Shown here piece after piece: positions 1 through 7,301 of a stretch of 64,000 nt of DNA (position 1 is its first letter; each line of letters starts with the position of its first letter). Source of the stretch: Clostridium pasteurianum DSM 525 = ATCC 6013 (GTDB lineage Bacteria > Bacillota > Clostridia > Clostridiales > Clostridiaceae); assembly GCF_000807255.1 (NCBI RefSeq), contig NZ_CP009268.1:2138384-2202383 (forward strand), written 5' to 3'. Made by a program: the position numbers and the translations under genes. The notes beneath the pieces were generated by a model, which searched no databases, was not told the DNA's origin, and saw only the letters and a list, made by a program, of their open reading frames with translations.

Positions 1-1
1 T

Positions 2-289
2 AAAACAATGATTATAGTTAGTATTACTTTAAGTTTAATAATAGTTTTTCTATATGCTCCTTCTGACACTGAAGCTCGACCTCTTGTGAGTAAGAAATTG
101 CGAAAAAAGCTTAAATTTTATTCTCTTCTGATAACTTTCTTGCTTGGCATTATAGCTTTAGCATATAAAAATACTATATTTGCAAATCTGATTATTTTTT
201 CTGTATTAGAAGAATCATTATTAATTACACCTATAATTTACTACATTTTCAATAAAACATATAATAACTATGAAAATATAAATCTTTAA
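2..289 (+). CDS. AgrB-like accessory gene regulator, C-terminal part (cut by window edge)
   Basis: The frame is open to the first base, so this is the 3' part of a gene starting outside the window; the ATG at 8 is probably internal. The visible 93 residues hold hydrophobic segments separated by the basic stretch YAPSDTEARPL...KKLRKKLK, which is the conserved YAP-DTE-RP motif of AgrB membrane proteases. AgrB processes the AgrD precursor into a cyclic thiolactone signalling peptide at the membrane. Its catalytic His and Cys lie in the N-terminal half and cannot be checked here. No agrD-sized reading frame follows the stop; instead there is debris and an IS fragment, so the locus may be an orphan or damaged. 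Family call fairly confident, functionality unknown. Confidence 0.72.
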   Translation, partial: KTMIIVSITLSLIIVFLYAPSDTEARPLVSKKLRKKLKFYSLLITFLLGIIALAYKNTIFANLIIFSVLEESLLITPIIYYIFNKTYNNYENINL

Positions 290-402
290 TTGAATATATA
301 TACTATTACCTTTGCAGCTGTAACTGTGTCTCCATCTTTTTTAGCCCACACGTCTACAAACGAATCTTCTTTAATATCTGATGCTGTTAAGACTAAAGCC
401 AT
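286..402 (-). pseudogene. Short unrecognised reading frame, probable gene remnant
   Basis: A 38-residue frame on the minus strand starts at an ATG (402) and reads MALVLTASDIKEDSFVDV, then a Trp-Ala-Lys-Lys stretch, ending shortly after AAKVIVY. It has the amphipathic strand pattern of a small beta domain but no convincing ribosome binding site. It overlaps the agrB stop by four bases. I do not recognise the family. It looks like a fragment of a longer secreted or beta-barrel protein left beside an IS remnant, though a real small gene is not excluded. Confidence 0.25.
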
Positions 403-680
403 CTAAAGATTTAGACTAAAGTTCTAATCACTCAATTGCCACGGCAAACGCATGAAATTTGTGATACCTTGATTTCAAAAGCTTGCAGGGTTTTAACAAA
501 TATATACAAAATCCCTATAGAGTTTGTTAAAGATTCCCGACTCAAGTCGGGGGTTTTAGACCTCATAAATGGTGCTCATAGCCACCGGCAGGCTGGGCGA
601 AAAGTAGCCATAATATCTACAAAGAGTCTTGATAAAATGGTAGAATAGATATAGAAATTTTAGTATATGGAGGTCATACT
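290..680. other. Debris-rich intergenic stretch with two hairpins
   Basis: This stretch between the agrB end and the transposase fragment holds the minus-strand remnant above. It also holds an inverted repeat TTTAACAAA / TTTGTTAAA around 490-530 and a compact hairpin CCCGAC-TCAA-GTCGGG at 536-551 followed by GGTTTT. The second resembles an intrinsic terminator, or the hairpin at an IS200/IS605-type element end. A TTG-initiated frame at 436-648 has no recognisable domain and is not accepted as a gene. Confidence 0.45.
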
Positions 681-1154
681 ATGAACTATATTTTAGGAAA
701 TGATAGGAGCCAAGTAAGAATTGAATGTATTGAAGATTATGTTGGTACAGATAGTGAAGTTAGAATAATTGATAAGATAATTGATTCTTTAAATATAGAA
801 TCTTTAGGCTTCAAAATCGGAAATAATTTTACTACAGGAAGACCTATGTATGACCCAATGGATATGCTTAAATTATTTGTTTACGGATATTTTAATGGAA
901 TAAGATCTTCACGTAAACTTGCAAAGCAAGCAAAAATAAATCGTGAAGTTATCTGGCTGATAAATGGAGTACAACCTAAATATAGGGCTATTTCAGACTT
1001 TAGAAAAGATAATATTGATGCTTTAACAAAGGTTTTTCAATCGTTTGTAGAATATTGCATTGCTCTTGGATTATATGAGAAAGAGCTTATTGCTGTAGAT
1101 GGTACCAAAATCGAAGCGTCAGCTTCTAAGAGTAAATATAGTATCATTTTATAA
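681..1154 (+). mobile_element. IS1182-type transposase, N-terminal fragment (truncated)
   Basis: A good ribosome binding site (GGAGG at 669) precedes ATG 681. The product begins with the N-terminal domain typical of IS1182/IS5-group DDE transposases: the segments GRPMYDPMDMLKLFVYGYF, SSRKLAKQAKIN and RAISDFRKDN, then the first catalytic aspartate in LIAVDGTKIEASASKSK. The protein stops after 157 residues, whereas the family runs to about 450-550, so the rest of the catalytic domain is missing. IS-like sequence ends near 1137-1143, exactly where the 3' end of the convergent histidine kinase begins. That implies a deletion or recombination across the junction. Not active. Confidence 0.85.
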
Positions 1155-2586
1155 ACACCAAAGAAAATTTGGAATACTTTCCCTTTTTACTTTCAACTAA
1201 AACTTTACCTTTATGCAGGTCCATTACATGCTTTACATAGGCAAGGCCTATACCTGTACTTGTTCGCTTTTTAGTTCCATAGTAGGGGGTAAATATTTCA
1301 TGTAATTTAGACTCATCAATACCAATACCATTATCGTAAACTTCTACAATAACTCTGGTATCATTATCATAAACTTCAATATTTATTTCATTATTATTTT
1401 TATTTTTATCTACAAATTTCATAGCATTATCAATAAGATTAACAATACATCTTTCTATCCATATTTCCTTTCCCTTAATTACTTCAACACCTTCTTCTGG
1501 CATATTAAATTTTATATTGTTGAAAATCACAGTATATTCATCAACTATCTTGGCGCAAACTAAAGCTAAATCTACTCTTTCTTCATTATTAGATAAGCTG
1601 GAAGTAGACATAGCTAAAATATCAGTAATAATTCCATTTAAACTATCTATATATTGTGTAATTTCCTTAGTATCTTCTCCAATTTCTATTTTAGCTCTTA
1701 AAACTGCTAAGGAATTTCTAAGCTCATGGGAAGCATAGGAATTTAATCTTTGCAGGTTTTCGTAAGATAATTTAACTTTACTCAAAGCGTCATTATAAGC
1801 TACTGTTAAATCATAGATTTCGTCTTTAGTTTTTGCGGGGGCAATAAGCTCTATGGTTTCAAAATTTTTCTGTTTTCTAACCTTTCCTGTAAATTCAATT
1901 AAAGGTTTTAATGCAAAGGAAGCATATTGTCTGCTCAAAACAAAATTTATCATTAAAATTATAGCTATTACTATTAAAATAACTATAATAATTCTTTTGT
2001 AAAGAATATTCATAAATATACTTTCAAAATTTCCCCAAGTGAGGTTTATAACATTTGTGGAATCTTCATTGTTATATAGATGAAAATCATCAGATAATAT
2101 TTGATAGCGAACAACTTTATTATTGCCATCTCCAATAATAAGTATATTATTTTTATTATGATTATTTATAATATCTTTTATATTCATATTTTTAAAATTC
2201 AATTCTACACCTTTGGTTCCATAAGTTTTATTTATTAGATTTTCATCAAAATTATTTGGTAAATGTTCTGAATAAATGACATTATTATTTTTATCTAGAA
2301 TTATAAGAAGGCAGTTTTTAAAATTTAGATTTTCTTCTATGTTATTGTTAATATTATTATCTTTTAAAGATATAGTAATCTGATCATTTGCATCATTAGC
2401 TTTTGCTACCTTATTTTCTTTTTTCATACTAGATACATAAGATTTGTCAGATATGATACTTGGTAGTATAGGTTGCCTATTAATATTTATTTTTAAAAAA
2501 CAGTAAAATAAAATCAAACAAATAATGATCAAAGCAATAGTAAGCAAACTATATAATAATGCTATTCTATTTCTTATTTTAAGCAT
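1144..2586 (-). CDS. Sensor histidine kinase
   Basis: Membrane-bound kinase of 480 residues that phosphorylates its partner response regulator encoded just upstream. Transmembrane segments lie at about 8-30 and 198-217 and bracket an Asn/Lys-rich extracytoplasmic sensor domain. A HAMP-like linker follows, then the HisKA H-box SHELRNSL with phospho-acceptor His287, and a HATPase domain with N-box NLIDNAMK (about 383-390), G1 DNGIGID (418-424) and G2 TGIGLAY. The start overlaps the regulator's 3' end by 13 bases, indicating translational coupling. The stop lies at the junction with the IS fragment, yet the C-terminus looks like a normal end for this fold. The signal sensed cannot be deduced. 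Confidence 0.92.
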   Translation of the reverse strand: MLKIRNRIALLYSLLTIALIIICLILFYCFLKININRQPILPSIISDKSYVSSMKKENKVAKANDANDQITISLKDNNINNNIEENLNFKNCLLIILDKNNNVIYSEHLPNNFDENLINKTYGTKGVELNFKNMNIKDIINNHNKNNILIIGDGNNKVVRYQILSDDFHLYNNEDSTNVINLTWGNFESIFMNILYKRIIIVILIVIAIILMINFVLSRQYASFALKPLIEFTGKVRKQKNFETIELIAPAKTKDEIYDLTVAYNDALSKVKLSYENLQRLNSYASHELRNSLAVLRAKIEIGEDTKEITQYIDSLNGIITDILAMSTSSLSNNEERVDLALVCAKIVDEYTVIFNNIKFNMPEEGVEVIKGKEIWIERCIVNLIDNAMKFVDKNKNNNEINIEVYDNDTRVIVEVYDNGIGIDESKLHEIFTPYYGTKKRTSTGIGLAYVKHVMDLHKGKVLVESKKGKYSKFSLVFIK

Positions 2587-3245
2587 ATTCTATATCCCTT
2601 TCCTCTCAATGTTTCAATTAAAGTTTCACCATTACTATTTTTTAATTTTCTCCTTAAGTTGGTAATATGTACTCTAATTACATTAGAAAATTCATTAGCC
2701 TCTGCTCCCCATACATGTTCAATTATTTTCTCCGATGACAAAATGCCTGGGTAATTATAACACAATAATTCTAAAATATCATATTCTCTTGCAGTTAATT
2801 CAATTTCTTCTTCATTTAACTCCACTGCTTTTTCCTTAGTATTTATCCATAATTCTCCTATTTTAATTATATTAGAAGGCTTATTATAATTACGCCTGAT
2901 TAAAGCGTGTAACCTAGCTCTTAATTCTTTAAGGGCAAAGGGTTTTCCTAAATAATCATCTGCCCCGCTGTCCAGCCCAATTATTTTATCTTCTGTATCT
3001 GTCCTTGCTGTCAGCATTATTATTGGTGTTGTTATAAGTTTTTCTCTTGCAGTTTTACAAAGGGCTATCCCATCAATCTTAGGTAAATTTATATCTAAAA
3101 TAATTGCATCATATTCATTTATTCCTATATAATATAACCCTTCTTCCCCATCATAAGCAGTATCACATATATAATTATATTTTTTTAAACTATCTTTTAA
3201 TAGACCACATAATTCTCTATCATCTTCTACTATTAATAAATTCAT
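2574..3245 (-). CDS. OmpR/PhoB-family response regulator
   Basis: DNA-binding response regulator and partner of the kinase. The N-terminal receiver shows the acidic pair in LLIVEDDREL, phospho-acceptor Asp51 in IILDINLPKIDG, Thr in MLTARTD and Lys in GKPFALKEL. The C-terminal winged helix (about 125-223) ends with RVHITNLRRKLK and RGKGYR. The ATG at 3245 is preferred over the in-frame GTG nine bases upstream, because that GTG is part of the Shine-Dalgarno AAGAAGGTG. Upstream, between 3430 and 3450, are TTAATGTT / TTAACATT repeats of the kind bound by OmpR-family regulators; autoregulation is a guess. Confidence 0.92.
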   Translation of the reverse strand: MNLLIVEDDRELCGLLKDSLKKYNYICDTAYDGEEGLYYIGINEYDAIILDINLPKIDGIALCKTAREKLITTPIIMLTARTDTEDKIIGLDSGADDYLGKPFALKELRARLHALIRRNYNKPSNIIKIGELWINTKEKAVELNEEEIELTAREYDILELLCYNYPGILSSEKIIEHVWGAEANEFSNVIRVHITNLRRKLKNSNGETLIETLRGKGYRICLK

Positions 3246-3281
3246 ATCCTTCACCTTCTTTAAATTTTAACCTGACTAACT

Positions 3282-3400
3282 TGGCATAAGTCTCCAACGC
3301 ACTCTGTACAGCCCTCACACAAAATCAAAAAAAGATTTTGGTTTTCTGCTTTTCTTCGAATGGGAGTTGGACGCCAAGTAAGCCATGCATTTGCAGTTCT
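3282..3400. other. Structured intergenic element, possible small RNA
   Basis: This stretch holds nested complementary segments: ACTTGGC and CCAAC near 3282-3300 pair with GTTGGA and GCCAAGT near 3366-3381, and AAAATC pairs with GATTTT around the loop at 3320-3341. It is less AT-rich than its surroundings and contains no reading frame. A strong plus-strand intrinsic terminator follows at 3422-3460. It could be a noncoding RNA or a decayed repeat; no known RNA family is recognised. Confidence 0.35.
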
Positions 3401-3421
3401 AAAATCCCCCTATAATATTTT

Positions 3422-3460
3422 ATCAGATTTAATGTTAAGAAAACATTAAGCTGATTTTTT
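3422..3460 (+). terminator. Plus-strand intrinsic terminator without an annotated gene
   Basis: The stem ATCAG-(A)-TTTAATGTT pairs with AACATTAAG-CTGAT around a five-base loop and runs directly into six Ts. No plus-strand gene ends nearby; the neighbours on both sides are on the minus strand. In the minus direction the U-tract is poor, so it looks directional. Confidence 0.6.
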
Positions 3461-3464
3461 ATGT

Positions 3465-3510
3465 ATATAAAAATAACGTAACTATAAAGCTTTATAATTA
3501 CGTTGACTTT
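3465..3510 (-). terminator. Terminator of the thioredoxin gene
   Basis: The near-perfect palindrome at 3475-3504 (AACGTAACTATAAAG and its complement, one mismatch) lies 33 bases past the thioredoxin stop. In the minus direction it is followed by ATTTTTATA. Confidence 0.6.
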
Positions 3511-3536
3511 TTTGCCTATTGATATTATTGAAATTT

Positions 3537-3854
3537 TTATAAAAGATTCTGTAATTTTGACCTCAAAACATATTTAGGCTGAAAACCTACTATTTTATCA
3601 ATAGCTTTGCCATCTCTAAAAAGTATCATAATCGGTACTCCAGATACCTCATATTTTTGTGCTATTTCTGGGCTTTTGTTTACATCTAATTTTAATATTT
3701 TCGCTTTTCCTTTCAGGTAAACAGATATTTCATCTAATATAGGATCTAATGTTTTACATGAAGCACACCATGTAGCAAAGAAATCTACAATTACTATTCC
3801 CGATTTATTTAAAACTTCATCTTGAAATTCAAAAGTATTTATAATTCTAGCCAC
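3537..3854 (-). CDS. trxA: Thioredoxin
   Basis: A 105-residue thioredoxin fold, the normal length for the family. The redox site is WCASC (Cys30, Cys33) rather than the classical WCGPC, and the cis-proline loop SGVPIMILF is present. It should catalyse cytosolic dithiol-disulfide exchange. The variant dipeptide Ala-Ser between the cysteines will shift its redox potential; such variants are common in clostridial thioredoxin paralogues. The Shine-Dalgarno GGAGGG lies just upstream. It is a single gene with its own terminator, and no thioredoxin reductase is adjacent. Confidence 0.9.
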   Translation of the reverse strand: MARIINTFEFQDEVLNKSGIVIVDFFATWCASCKTLDPILDEISVYLKGKAKILKLDVNKSPEIAQKYEVSGVPIMILFRDGKAIDKIVGFQPKYVLRSKLQNLL

Positions 3855-3918
3855 AATTATCCCTCCAATGTATAATTTATTTTTTATATCAAGATATTAA
3901 TATCTATTTTTATTTCGA

Positions 3919-4410
3919 TTAAAACTCTAAAATCATATCATACCATTCAGCTCCACCATGCACCGATTTAGATAAACCTTTATTTATATATCCAAATTTT
4001 TCGTAATAATGGATTAGTTTATCCTTACAAGTTAAAATAACACCTTTACGACCTGATTCTTTGGATACTTTTATCATATAATTCATCAGTTTTGCTGCAA
4101 TCCCTTGATTTCTATACTCCGGCACTACATCAAGTCCAAAAATAGTTTGGTAATCTCCATCAGGAATATGTAGTGAGGAGTCTTTGTATAATTCATCATG
4201 AATAGTAGTTTTATTAGTAACGCAGCCATTAATAAATCCAATAATTTCACCTTTTATTTCTGCTACAAAAAAAACTTCTGAAAATGTATTAATACGTTGT
4301 TTTAAAGATTCCTTTGAAGCTGCTTCTGCCTTGGAGAAACATACTTCTTCTACTTTTGCTACAAAATCCAGATCATTTATTTTAACTTGTCTGATTGTAA
4401 CCTTCTCCAT
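3919..4410 (-). CDS. GNAT-family N-acetyltransferase
   Basis: Acetyl-CoA-dependent acetyltransferase of about 163 residues. The GNAT core is visible: VTIRQVKINDLDFV at the start, beta-4 strand FGLDVVPEYRNQGIAAKLM with the Q/R-x-x-G-x-A pyrophosphate-binding loop, then KGVILTCKDKLIHYYEKFGY. The motif order resembles YjdJ/YafP-like small-molecule or protein acetyltransferases; the substrate is unknown. Two ATGs are possible. The one at 4410 begins at the natural domain start and has AGGA close upstream. The ATG at 4440 adds ten residues but lacks a ribosome binding site. Single gene. Confidence 0.82.
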   Translation of the reverse strand: MEKVTIRQVKINDLDFVAKVEEVCFSKAEAASKESLKQRINTFSEVFFVAEIKGEIIGFINGCVTNKTTIHDELYKDSSLHIPDGDYQTIFGLDVVPEYRNQGIAAKLMNYMIKVSKESGRKGVILTCKDKLIHYYEKFGYINKGLSKSVHGGAEWYDMILEF

Positions 4411-4866
4411 ATTTCCTATTTTACATTTTCTAACTTCCATAATTTGTTTTTTAATATTTAGTAAGAGAATTTATTTCTCATACTTTTTTACTAAATATAC
4501 ATTTTCCTTTCATATAATAATATTTATAATTTTATCGTATTACTAACATTTATAATACTATCATCACACTTTGTAAAATTCTAGCACTTGCCTCTATAGT
4601 TTTTAGTTTTCATCCGTTTAACAATATTATAGCAATTACTAAACAATTTGACCATAAAAGACAACAAAGCTGCAGAAATATTTTATAACTATAGAAATAA
4701 TTATATTTGTTATAAATAAATATTTTGTATGCAATAAATACATTTAACCTTAAATTCATGCAAATAGATAATTTTTAAGTTATAATTTAAAATGGGGATT
4801 TAAAATTAAATAACTTTTTTAGTATTTAACTTTAAACATATTTTAATTGAAAGGAATGAATAATTA
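4411..4866. other. AT-rich intergenic region, divergent promoters expected
   Basis: About 450 bases between the divergent acetyltransferase and PHP phosphatase genes. It is very AT-rich with many TATAAT-like strings, so no single promoter can be chosen. No reading frame, hairpin or repeat of note was found. Confidence 0.4.
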
Positions 4867-5598
4867 ATGAAATATCCTATAGATATACACACACATACAG
4901 TAGCTAGTGGTCATGCTTATACTACTCTATTAGAAAATGCAAAATATGCTAGTGAAATTGGCCTTAAAATTTTAGGTACTACAGATCATGCTCCAAGTAT
5001 GCCTGATGCACCTCATGAGTGGTATTTTGGAAATTTTAAAGCTCTTCCAAGAGAAATTTATGGAGTTACTATGCTGTATGGCTGTGAAGCTAATATTGTT
5101 GATTATGATGGAAATATAGATTTGCCACTGCAAAGACAAGAGCAAATTGATATTATGATAGCTAGTATACATGATCCTGTAATGAAACCTGTTGATGATC
5201 CAGACTTAAATACTAAAGCTTTTTTAAATGCTATGAATAATCCTAACGTACACATTATAGGTCACTCTGGTAATCCAGCTTTTCCAATTCATGCAGAAGA
5301 ACTTGTTAAAAAAGCTAAAGAAAAAAATGTACTTATTGAGATAAATAATAGTTCTTTTATTAGATCAAGAATAGGAAGTGAAAAAACCTGTTCAAAAATT
5401 GCCCGTCTATGTAAAGAAAATAATGTAAAAATAATATTGAATAGTGATGCACATTCCTGTTTTAGTATTGGAAATTTTGATGCAGCATTAAAAATATTAA
5501 AGGATATTGATATGCCAGAGGAACTTATTATAAATAGAAGCCCTAGTGAGTTACTAAGTTTCTTAAAGAAAAAAGGGAAATCTATTGAGAATAGATAA
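4867..5598 (+). CDS. PHP-domain phosphatase, YcdX type
   Basis: A 243-residue metal-dependent phosphoesterase of the PHP superfamily. Metal-binding motifs appear in family order: DIHTHT (His8, His10), GTTDHAP, GCEANI, the ASIHDP motif, GHSGNPAF and NSDAH near the C-terminus. Length and motif order match the trinuclear zinc YcdX group rather than histidinol phosphatase HisJ or PolC-type PHP domains. The natural substrate is not established for the family. AAAGGA about ten bases before the ATG is the ribosome binding site. The DUF1292 gene follows in the same direction after about 95 bases. Confidence 0.85.
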   Translation: MKYPIDIHTHTVASGHAYTTLLENAKYASEIGLKILGTTDHAPSMPDAPHEWYFGNFKALPREIYGVTMLYGCEANIVDYDGNIDLPLQRQEQIDIMIASIHDPVMKPVDDPDLNTKAFLNAMNNPNVHIIGHSGNPAFPIHAEELVKKAKEKNVLIEINNSSFIRSRIGSEKTCSKIARLCKENNVKIILNSDAHSCFSIGNFDAALKILKDIDMPEELIINRSPSELLSFLKKKGKSIENR

Positions 5599-5692
5599 AC
5601 TTTAATTCTTTTAAAATATTTTTAATTATTTAAATTTAGTATAAAACTTTCTTTTATAGACAATATATAAATAAGAGAAAGGTGGTATTTAT

Positions 5693-5923
5693 ATGGAAAC
5701 CAATAGATTAATTTCTGTAATAAATCAAAAAGGTGAAAAAGTAGATTTAGAATTTATTGATTCTATTAAAGTAGATGGGAATGAATATGTTATAGCTGGG
5801 CCTAAAGATTCAAATGAAGCCTATGCTTATAAATCAATGATAAAAAATGGAGAAACAGTATATCTGTCCATAGGTGAAGGAGAAGAATTTAGAAAAGTAT
5901 TACAAAAATACAATCAGCATTAG
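5693..5923 (+). CDS. DUF1292-family small protein
   Basis: A 76-residue acidic protein with the DUF1292 pattern: a hydrophobic strand LISVINQKGEKVDLEFIDSI, then EYVIAGPKDSNEAYAYK and ETVYLSIGEGEEFRKV. Members are small, abundant in clostridia and bacilli (YrzB-like), and of unknown function. A strong Shine-Dalgarno AAAGGTGG precedes the ATG. A long terminator follows immediately. Confidence 0.85.
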   Translation: METNRLISVINQKGEKVDLEFIDSIKVDGNEYVIAGPKDSNEAYAYKSMIKNGETVYLSIGEGEEFRKVLQKYNQH

Positions 5924-5962
5924 AAATATAATATTATAATAGGATACAGTTGCATTCCTATA

Positions 5963-6015
5963 TAATAATTAAACTTGGTGTGAGTGTAGCGGCCTCACAC
6001 CAAGTTTAATTATTA
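5963..6015. terminator. Bidirectional intrinsic terminator
   Basis: A perfect 22-bp stem (5963-5984 with 5994-6015, core AAACTTGGTGTGAG) surrounds a nine-base loop, with A-rich and T-rich flanks. It sits between the convergent DUF1292 and MarR-like genes and can serve both. Confidence 0.85.
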
Positions 6016-6055
6016 ATTATCTAGAAGATACACAAAAATATTTATTATTTTTATA

Positions 6056-7096
6056 TTATAAATTCTTGTGAACACAAGCAATATTGGGGTAAAGTCTCTT
6101 TTCTATCACTGAAAAAGTCTCATCAATATATTCTTTAACAAAATCATTTTTTAAAACTAAGTTTAAATTTAACATAAATTTATTCAATTTAAACAATTGA
6201 TTTTCCGATAAAAATTCTAAATTTTTATATATTAAAAAACTCTTTTGATTTATATTAAATTCTTTAATAAGTAATCCTTCTCCTTTTTCTGAAATATATA
6301 AAAAAAGTGAATTTTTTAATTTAGATTTTTCTTTATATATTAAATTCTTTTCATAAAGTTTTTTTACTATAACATTAACTGTAGATGGAGCTAGATAAAT
6401 AATTTTACTCAATCTAGCTGAAGTAATGCCGGGAAATGCATCAATAATCCATAGAGCCCTAAGCTGAGGATAAGTAAGTTTAAAATCAGAAAGTAAATTT
6501 CGATGATTATTTACTAAAGTCAGTATAAAAATTCTTAATAGATTATAAAATAAAATTAGCTTTTCAATAATAAGTTTTTCTCTACAGTTAAAATTACTAA
6601 AATCAACTTTTAGTTCTAATTTATTTAGTTTTTCTATATATTCAAATAAAAAAGTATTAGTTGAATTGATAGTTATTAGTTTTAATATTTCTATAGCAAA
6701 ATTCAAATCATCTTCATTAACATAATAAATTAATTGAAGTAATGCAGTGTCATCCTGTTTTTTCATTTTGTTCACTCTAATTAATTTATGCCCTGCTTCA
6801 GTGATATTTAAAGTATATAATTTTTTATTTTCAGTTTTTTCACGTAAAACTAATCCTTTTTTCATTAAAAGTTTTAATATTTTTGTTACTGTAGGTGGAG
6901 ACCAACATCCTATTTTTGCTATCTCTTTAAGGGATATTCCTTTAAATATATTGATAATCCATAATACTCTCAGCTGAGGTAATGTTATATCTGTTTTACT
7001 TACAAAATTATTATAATTCCATTCTATATTTAAAAATAAATATCTTGATAGATTATAAAACCTATGAATATCAAATAGTTTATTTTTTAATTTCAT
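6056..7096 (-). CDS. Tandem double MarR-type transcriptional regulator
   Basis: A 346-residue protein made of two MarR-like winged-helix units in one chain. Unit one is at about 12-108 (FYNLSRYLF, then PQLRVLWIINIFKGIS, then SPPTVTKILKLLMKKGL). Unit two is at about 182-278 (FYNLLRIFI, then PQLRALWIIDAFPGIT, then APSTVNVIVKKLYEKNL). The halves are clearly homologous, so this is an internal duplication. Normal MarR proteins are about 140-170 residues and dimerise; this chain could form an intramolecular pseudo-dimer. The start is at 7096, where GAAAGGA lies seven bases upstream, not at the longer frame start at 7162. It is divergent from the SulP transporter. The ligand is unknown. Confidence 0.85.
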   Translation of the reverse strand: MKLKNKLFDIHRFYNLSRYLFLNIEWNYNNFVSKTDITLPQLRVLWIINIFKGISLKEIAKIGCWSPPTVTKILKLLMKKGLVLREKTENKKLYTLNITEAGHKLIRVNKMKKQDDTALLQLIYYVNEDDLNFAIEILKLITINSTNTFLFEYIEKLNKLELKVDFSNFNCREKLIIEKLILFYNLLRIFILTLVNNHRNLLSDFKLTYPQLRALWIIDAFPGITSARLSKIIYLAPSTVNVIVKKLYEKNLIYKEKSKLKNSLFLYISEKGEGLLIKEFNINQKSFLIYKNLEFLSENQLFKLNKFMLNLNLVLKNDFVKEYIDETFSVIEKRLYPNIACVHKNL

Positions 7097-7216
7097 ATTA
7101 TATCCTTTCATAATAAAATAAGAAATTGATACATTATAAAGCAAACAAATTAATTTTAACATAGATTAAAATATTAAAGCAAACATTAATTTATAAAAAA
7201 ATGTTGTTAATTTATA

Positions 7217-7252
7217 TGAAATAAGATATCATTATTCATGTAACTTATTTCA
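7217..7252. promoter_or_regulatory. Inverted repeat in the marR/sulP divergent region, candidate operator
   Basis: TGAAATAAG (7217-7225) and its exact complement CTTATTTCA (7244-7252) are separated by 18 bases. A second dyad, AACATT / AATGTT, lies just upstream at about 7184-7206. Both sit between the divergent regulator and transporter genes, where a MarR protein would be expected to bind. Not proof of binding. Confidence 0.4.
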
Positions 7253-7301
7253 ACATTCGAATACTAACTAATTATAAAAATTTTATGTAAGGAGTGATAA
7301 T

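Noticed and set aside
36-600. CRISPR or tandem repeats in the accessory left end
   Set aside because: No regularly spaced repeated units found here or elsewhere in the window.
436-648. 70-codon plus-strand frame before the IS fragment
   Set aside because: It begins at a TTG without a ribosome binding site, spans a terminator-like hairpin and has no recognisable domain.
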